This document shows, piece by piece, positions 59,512-64,000 of a stretch of 64,000 bases of DNA. The stretch is taken from positions 1 through 64,000 of the forward strand of contig JAFSAP010000007.1 in the NCBI GenBank assembly GCA_017440925.1. The letters run 5' to 3'. The stretch comes from Oscillospiraceae bacterium. GTDB lineage: Bacteria > Bacillota > Clostridia > Oscillospirales > Oscillospiraceae. Positions within the stretch are counted from its first letter, which is position 1, and each line of letters starts with the position of its first letter. The notes beneath the pieces were generated by a model. It made no database searches, was not told the DNA's origin, and saw only the letters and a list, made by a program, of their open reading frames with translations. The translations under genes and the position numbers were made by a program.

Positions 59512-61365
59512 TTAGTCCTTGCCTGTCAAAGGCAGCTGCGTGGAACGCAGGTCCGCGCTGCTGGCAAACTGGAGATTCAGAATGCCCGACATGCTTTGCT
59601 CTGTCAAAGCGCTTACATAACTGTTTTCAATCTGGTCGCCGTCCAGCCATACCACCACCGTCAGAATTGTGGGAGAATTTTGACTCAGATGCGTGATGGC
59701 ATCCCCCTCTTTTCTTCTCTCCCCCACCAACAGGGCACCGGTATCTTCCAGACTGCATTCATACAGATACAGCGGCGCAAATACGCCCGCTTCCTGCTCC
59801 TGATAGTTGCTGACATTCAGCTTCGCAAGGGCAACCAGCTGGTTTTTGTCATCCAGGAATCCGATGCGGATGGTGTCCATCAGCTGGATCAGCTGTTGGG
59901 TATCCATAACCTCGGAGGTGAACCGCATGTAGCTGCCCCCGCCCTGGGTGACCGGAAATTCCGCATTTTCATCCACACGCAGAGATCCGGAGGTCTGCAG
60001 CAGAAGATCCGAATCCAGATTGCAGCGGAAGGCCAGATCCATCGCCAGGCCATAGGTTTTATCCAGGTCCGCTCTGGTCCATCCGCCAAGCGCTGCCTGA
60101 CTGGATTTTTTCAGAGTGTCTACCACCTGAACGAGATAGGGCGTCTTCACAGGGTCGGCTGTCCGGACCTCCACGTTGACTGTCTCTGTCCAGCGGAAGA
60201 AGGTGCTGTAGTTTCCGGCAAATTGTGCCATTTTTGCCAGAATGCCGGAATCCGGCATGGCGGTAAGAATGTTGTCTGCCGTCTTATTGGTAAAGGCCTC
60301 CTTGGTACCCAGGAAATGGTCATCTCCCAGATAGGCCCTGTCCGCATTTACCAGCACATCCAGCAGTGGCTTCAGCTTCACCCAGGTGGGTGTACCTGTG
60401 ATTGTATCGCATGCTGCAATCACATCGGCCGTCTCTTTTTTCAGACCGGTCAGCTGATTGGCCCAGTTCCGGATATCTCCGGAAAGCTGGGTTTCCATGC
60501 TGTTCAGAGTATCAGACAGCGGTACATTCACATCATGGATTACTGCTGCCAGTTTTTCAAATTCTTCCGTATCCGCAATTCGGGAAGCTGCAATACCCAG
60601 GATTCCCTGCCGCAGCGTCAGCTCCGCATATTCCAGTGCAGTGGCTGTTCTGCTTGCCGTGTCCCGAATCAGCGCCACATCTTCCGGGGTGAATTCTTTT
60701 TTTCCCGATTCGTATCTTGCAGAAAACAGGTTCATCAGCGCTGGGCCATTGTCCCGCCAGGTATTTTTGACCGTTCTGGAAGCTGCTGCCGTATAGGATT
60801 GAGCCATGGTACGGGCGCTGGCCAGTACCGTCTGCTGCGGTGTCAGATTGGATATGGTTCCGATGGCCCGGATGCCATACCGCTGGTTTTCCACATAGTA
60901 ACGGAAGGCATTTTCTTCGTACAGGGCAGAGACAGTATCCGCGCTCAGTACGTTGATACGGCCGTCCACGCCAAATTCTGCCACCTTCAGAAGATTGTCC
61001 CCCAGGATGCGGTTGCCGGATTCCGTTGCAGAAAGATTCAGCCGGGCCGGATGCAGAGACAGCTGGGTCATACCATAGCGTTCGTCCGCCAGTTCGATGA
61101 CATTACCCCAGGACAGATTGGACTCCATAGCATCCTGGGCCACTGCGGAATCTCCGATGACCGTACGGATCAGCAGCGGGTCGGCATAGGTTTTTTCTGA
61201 AAGCAGGGCAATCTCCAGGCTTCCGTTGGCACCCACATTGGTATCAATATTGGTAATCTCCGGGGAGAGGGACATAATCATCCATGCGTAGCTGGCTGCC
61301 AGCAGCAGAATCAGACACAGCAGCAAGGGAATTACGGCGAAGTTCAGTTTTCTTTTTAGATTCAT
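59512..61365 (-). CDS. Long YAWF-family exported protein, minimal form, 617 aa
   Basis: ATG 61365 lies behind GGAGGGGG. The signal helix (FAVIPLLLCLILLLA) ends at ASYAWMIMSLSPEITNID. VGANGSLEIALL, WGNVIELAD and GVDGRINVLS, GIRAIGT follow, then a helical region (about 175-350). YGLAMDLAFRCNLDSDLLLQ, GGGSYMRF and IRIGFLDD come next, and the box LTVVVWLDGDQIENSYV with LNLQFASSADLR ends the protein within about 15 residues. It has the full shared core and no tail, so it defines the domain boundaries of the long subgroup. First gene of its unit. Confidence 0.82.
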   Translation of the reverse strand: MNLKRKLNFAVIPLLLCLILLLAASYAWMIMSLSPEITNIDTNVGANGSLEIALLSEKTYADPLLIRTVIGDSAVAQDAMESNLSWGNVIELADERYGMTQLSLHPARLNLSATESGNRILGDNLLKVAEFGVDGRINVLSADTVSALYEENAFRYYVENQRYGIRAIGTISNLTPQQTVLASARTMAQSYTAAASRTVKNTWRDNGPALMNLFSARYESGKKEFTPEDVALIRDTASRTATALEYAELTLRQGILGIAASRIADTEEFEKLAAVIHDVNVPLSDTLNSMETQLSGDIRNWANQLTGLKKETADVIAACDTITGTPTWVKLKPLLDVLVNADRAYLGDDHFLGTKEAFTNKTADNILTAMPDSGILAKMAQFAGNYSTFFRWTETVNVEVRTADPVKTPYLVQVVDTLKKSSQAALGGWTRADLDKTYGLAMDLAFRCNLDSDLLLQTSGSLRVDENAEFPVTQGGGSYMRFTSEVMDTQQLIQLMDTIRIGFLDDKNQLVALAKLNVSNYQEQEAGVFAPLYLYECSLEDTGALLVGERRKEGDAITHLSQNSPTILTVVVWLDGDQIENSYVSALTEQSMSGILNLQFASSADLRSTQLPLTGKD

Positions 61366-61399
61366 TGCAGTTACCCCCTCCAAAAAATTTTGCCGGAAT

Positions 61400-61423
61400 A
61401 CTGTTTATCTGCAGATAAGCAGT
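61400..61423. promoter_or_regulatory. 24-bp near-perfect palindrome in the surface-unit leader
   Basis: Half-site ACTG(T/C)TTATCTG meets its inverted copy with one mismatched pair. It lies between the inferred promoter (61464-61492) and the start at 61365, as an operator or a leader RNA hairpin would. Confidence 0.6.
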
Positions 61424-61463
61424 TTTTCGTATCTGAAAGTGCAGACTTTCCTTTTATGCTTTT

Positions 61464-61492
61464 ATTCTATATCCTTCAAGCATAAAAAGCAA
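61464..61492 (-). promoter_or_regulatory. Candidate promoter of the 61.4-55.7 kb surface unit
   Basis: On minus: TTGCTT (61487-61492), 17-bp spacer, TAGAAT (61464-61469). A moderate match. Confidence 0.55.
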
Positions 61493-61527
61493 CCCCTACC
61501 GCATTTTTCCATTTGTATTTTCTCCCA

Positions 61528-61556
61528 TTGGCAGAGCAACCTGTTTGTGCTATACT
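61528..61556 (+). promoter_or_regulatory. Promoter of the AlbA_2-domain gene
   Basis: TTGGCA (61528-61533), 17-bp spacer, TATACT (61551-61556), 30 bp before the start codon. Confidence 0.78.
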
Positions 61557-61585
61557 GTAAGAAAGTATTTGATGGAGGGATTGCT

Positions 61586-62041
61586 ATGCTGGATTTTCAT
61601 AACCTTCAGCACTACCGGGAAAATAACCGGATTGAAGCGAAACAGGCACTGGGCGGGTTACCGGAAAGTATCTGGGAGACCTACTCTGCCTTTGCCAATG
61701 CAGATGGCGGTGTGATTCTGCTGGGTGTGGAGGAACTTGCGGATAAATCCCTTCATGCATTGGATCTTCTGGATCCCCAATGGCTGATTGATGATTTTTT
61801 AACAATTCTCAATGACCCTTCCCAGGTCAGTATCAATCTGCTTACAGACAGTCACATCCAGATCCATGAAGTTAACGGGAAGCATATCATTTCCATTTTC
61901 GTTCCCAAGGCGCTTCCGGTTCAGCAGCCTGTCTATATCGGCACAGATGTTTACCGCGGTACTTACCGCCGATGCGGAGAGGGAGACTACCTCTGCAGTC
62001 CTGAGGAGATCGACGAGATGCTGCAGCTCGCCGGGAAATAG
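61586..62041 (+). CDS. AlbA_2 (Schlafen-type) domain protein, 151 aa
   Basis: The single domain has the AlbA_2 pattern ENNRIEAKQALGGLPESIWE, then SAFANADGGVILLGVEE, HIISIFVPKA and VYRGTYRRCGEGDY. This fold is usually the N-terminal part of longer putative transcriptional regulators or helicase-like proteins. Here it stands alone, about one third of the common length. ATG 61586 has GGAGGG upstream. It is divergent from the surface unit starting at 61365, so it could regulate that unit, but this is only positional. Confidence 0.82.
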   Translation: MLDFHNLQHYRENNRIEAKQALGGLPESIWETYSAFANADGGVILLGVEELADKSLHALDLLDPQWLIDDFLTILNDPSQVSINLLTDSHIQIHEVNGKHIISIFVPKALPVQQPVYIGTDVYRGTYRRCGEGDYLCSPEEIDEMLQLAGK

Positions 62042-62049
62042 GCCTATAA

Positions 62050-62081
62050 AAAAGCAGGTATGCTGTTGCATACCTGCTTTT
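62050..62081. terminator. Bidirectional terminator between AlbA_2 and ABC genes
   Basis: 14-bp stem AAAAGCAGGTATGC / GCATACCTGCTTTT with a 4-nt loop. It overlaps the stop of the minus-strand ABC gene by 2 bp and has A/T tracts on both sides. Confidence 0.88.
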
Positions 62082-63744
62082 ATATATTTTTCAGAACAGC
62101 CGTTACTTTTCCATCCAGTACTTCCAGCCGCCAGTCGCACAAGGCAACTGCTGCCGGACGGTGGGTTACAGCGATACAGGTTTTGCCCGACTGGTCTTTC
62201 AGCCGCTGCAGAACCATCCGTTCTGTACTTTCATCCAGTGCGGATGTGCATTCATCCAGCAGAAGGATCGGTGCACCTCCCAAAACTGCCCGGGCAATGG
62301 CCAGCCGCTGTGCCTGTCCTTCTGAAAGGCCGATGCCATTTTCACCCAGTACTGTATCCAGGCCCTTGGGCAGATCCTTCAGAAATTCGTCCATGGCACT
62401 GACATAAATTGCCTGCTGCAGTTCTTCTTCTGTGGCATTCGGGTTCACAATCGTGAGATTTTCCTGAAGGCTGCCACTCAGAAGCAGGTTTCCCTGGGGA
62501 ACATAGGCGAAAAGCTGCCGTGTGCTTCTGTCCAGCATGATCTCTTTGTCTCCGGATTTTATGTAGAAGCCGCCTTCTTCCGGCCGGAAAATACCCAGCA
62601 GAAGCTTCAGCAAAGTGCTCTTACCAATGCCGGAGGGGCCCACAATCACAGCAAAGGCACCCTTGGGAAGGGAAAAGTTTGTATGCTCCAGCACACGGTC
62701 CCGGTCATAGGAAAAGGTCAGATCTCTGGCTGCAAGGCAGTCCATATTCTGATAGACCGCATGCAGATCTTCCCGTATGGCTGTCTTCTCTCCCTGGATA
62801 TTGTCCAGCTCCTGCAGGCGTTCTGCCGAGGCGGTCATGGCAATGTACTTGGGCAGCACACCGGACAGATTGACAAACGGCATCTGCAGCTGATTCACCA
62901 GGTGGACAACTGCCGTCAGGGAGCCAAAAGACATCTGGCCATGCAGCAGGCGGAATGCGCACCACACCAGTGCCAGAAATCCTGCACCATAGGACATGAT
63001 GCTGACCCCTGTATTGGTAAGCACAGATACATTCTTCCGTTTCCGCTGAAGAATATAGCGGTTATCCAGCAAATTGTCTGCCCGCCGCTCTACCTCTTCC
63101 GACACATCCATTGCCTGAACCATCAGAAGTTTTTCGATAATCTCCTGGAGAAAACCGGAAACTTTTCCGTCATACTCACTGACCTGCTTATTCAGATTCT
63201 TCAGTCTGCGGCGCATGATTCCCGTGGCAGCAAAGACGATACCGCCCAGAAGCAGTATCATCAGTGTGAATTTCACATCCAGCGTGCCCAGAACCACAAC
63301 AGCACCCATCAGCTTCGTGACCATGGCAGCGCTACTGGGTAGGATGCTCAGAACACCGTCATTGACTTTGTTGACGTCATTGTTCAGCCGGTTCAGCAGT
63401 TCGGCACTGTGGTACTCCTTCACGGCACTGTATTCTCCGTGGAGAAGTCCATGCAGAAGACGCTGTTTCCAGTCCCGTTCCAGATCTGCACGAAGCCGTT
63501 CTGTCAGATGGCGTGTCAGCGTAAGGCAAATCAGAATCCCCAGAATGATGGACATCTGCCAGAAACAGGCTTTGTAAAATGCCTGGATATCTCCTGCCAC
63601 AGCGCTGTCAATGACACCCCGGCTTCCCAATGCAAAGAGCACGCCCAGCAGAGCATGACCCACACTGGCCAGTGTCATGAGGATAATGGCCGGAATACGG
63701 CGGCGCATCTGGCGCAGAATCCAGAAGAGAATGTGATTTTTCAT
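62080..63744 (-). CDS. ABC exporter, fused membrane and ATPase domains, 554 aa
   Basis: Residues about 1-310 hold six membrane helices of an ABC type-1 exporter. The ATPase domain has Walker A VGPSGIGKST, Q-loop YVPQGNLLLSGS, signature LSEGQAQRLAIARA, Walker B ILLLDECTSALDE and a switch His in AVTHRP. It lacks an N-terminal C39 peptidase. ATG 63744 is chosen because GGAGG lies 8 nt upstream, inside the preceding gene, whose stop overlaps this start (ATGA). The transported substrate is unknown. Pairing with an S24/S26-like peptidase suggests a peptide or modified peptide. Confidence 0.92.
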   Translation of the reverse strand: MKNHILFWILRQMRRRIPAIILMTLASVGHALLGVLFALGSRGVIDSAVAGDIQAFYKACFWQMSIILGILICLTLTRHLTERLRADLERDWKQRLLHGLLHGEYSAVKEYHSAELLNRLNNDVNKVNDGVLSILPSSAAMVTKLMGAVVVLGTLDVKFTLMILLLGGIVFAATGIMRRRLKNLNKQVSEYDGKVSGFLQEIIEKLLMVQAMDVSEEVERRADNLLDNRYILQRKRKNVSVLTNTGVSIMSYGAGFLALVWCAFRLLHGQMSFGSLTAVVHLVNQLQMPFVNLSGVLPKYIAMTASAERLQELDNIQGEKTAIREDLHAVYQNMDCLAARDLTFSYDRDRVLEHTNFSLPKGAFAVIVGPSGIGKSTLLKLLLGIFRPEEGGFYIKSGDKEIMLDRSTRQLFAYVPQGNLLLSGSLQENLTIVNPNATEEELQQAIYVSAMDEFLKDLPKGLDTVLGENGIGLSEGQAQRLAIARAVLGGAPILLLDECTSALDESTERMVLQRLKDQSGKTCIAVTHRPAAVALCDWRLEVLDGKVTAVLKNI

Positions 63745-64000
63745 TTCAGGTGCCTCCGAATCCAACCCTTTGCCCGTCGGTAAAAGTGGCGCAAGCCTCT
63801 GCTATTGTGCCAATAACGGCAATAGATCCAATATCCCGGATTTTTCACCGATATCTCCCGATCCTGCCGGGTAAAGGCGGTTACCACTGCTATCATCTGG
63901 TCATGGCGAAGGCCGGTTTCCAGTTTGAACTGATTATCTCCGATACAGGTATAGGTCTGCTCCGCTTTGACAATGCGGTGAAGAACATACTTCCCATCGT
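63741..64000 (-). CDS. C-terminal part of an S24/S26-like peptidase (runs off the window)
   Basis: 85 codons in frame to the stop at 63741. The readable part begins DGKYVLHRIVKAEQTYTCIG, then DNQFKLETGLRHDQMIAVV and ends in a basic HFYRRAKGWIRRHLK. This matches the late half of the short S24/S26 peptidases that sit next to ABC exporters in clostridial peptide clusters: the HRIV and GDNQ segments equal the signal-peptidase boxes around the general base and the GDN loop. The catalytic serine would lie beyond the window edge. It is translationally coupled to the ABC gene. Confidence 0.75.
   Translation of the reverse strand, partial: DGKYVLHRIVKAEQTYTCIGDNQFKLETGLRHDQMIAVVTAFTRQDREISVKNPGYWIYCRYWHNSRGLRHFYRRAKGWIRRHLK

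Noticed and set aside
27896..61365. A classical sortase-assembled pilus locus
   Set aside because: None of the operon proteins has an LPXTG-type sorting signal and no sortase gene is present. The secretion signals are SipW-like.

Overview
The window looks like chromosome from a spore-forming, monoderm member of the Clostridia (Bacillota), probably an Oscillospirales/Ruminococcaceae-type gut anaerobe. The evidence is purine-rich Shine-Dalgarno sequences before nearly every gene, sigma-A-type promoters, an LPXTG-type sortase substrate, SipW-type signal peptidases, CotH and the sporulation sigma factor SigK. No rRNA, CRISPR array or IS element was seen.

Layout. (1) 1-4.3 kb is housekeeping: initiator tRNA-fMet (minus), an azlCD amino-acid exporter, two small lipoproteins, a ribbon-helix-helix protein and a CyuA-type cysteine desulfidase. 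(2) 4.3-21.8 kb is a sigK gene cut in two. The 3' half lies at 4291-4643 and the 5' half at 21408-21758, both on the minus strand, with about 16.8 kb between them. That DNA starts with a large serine recombinase whose stop codon lies inside the attachment site. It also carries a small divergent ORF, a phage-baseplate/CotH fusion, a nucleotidyltransferase and a ten-gene plus-strand polysaccharide operon (sugar transferase, glycosyltransferases, TupA, Wzy-like, Wzx-like, sugar kinase, nucleotidyltransferase, UDP-glucuronate epimerase). Near-identical 13-bp direct repeats sit at the two sigK break points, and joining them restores a 225-codon sigK frame. This is a skin-like sigK-intervening element with an unusual cargo.

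(3) 21.9-27.7 kb holds single genes: a 1357-residue sortase-anchored adhesin, a small membrane-anchored Ig-like protein and a ROK sugar kinase. (4) 27.9-61.4 kb is a 33-kb, all-minus surface locus in three transcription units. It encodes at least six exported proteins sharing a Tyr-Ala-Trp-Phe-type signal/N-terminus motif and recurring beta-rich domains. With them come several other anchored surface proteins, two ER-type (SipW-like, Ser/His/Asp) signal peptidases, a membrane-tethered McrB-like AAA+ ATPase with a coiled-coil partner, a degenerate HD-GYP/EAL protein, a peptidoglycan hydrolase, an LGT-like membrane protein and a BspA-type leucine-rich-repeat protein. I read it as a dedicated assembly locus for a large cell-surface structure, related to TasA/SipW fibres only through its secretion signal. 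I do not recognise it as a described system.

(5) 61.5-64 kb holds an AlbA_2-domain protein, then (minus strand) an ABC exporter translationally coupled to an S24/S26-type peptidase that runs off the window.

The sequence was read by eye. Family assignments rest on recognised motifs, not searches.
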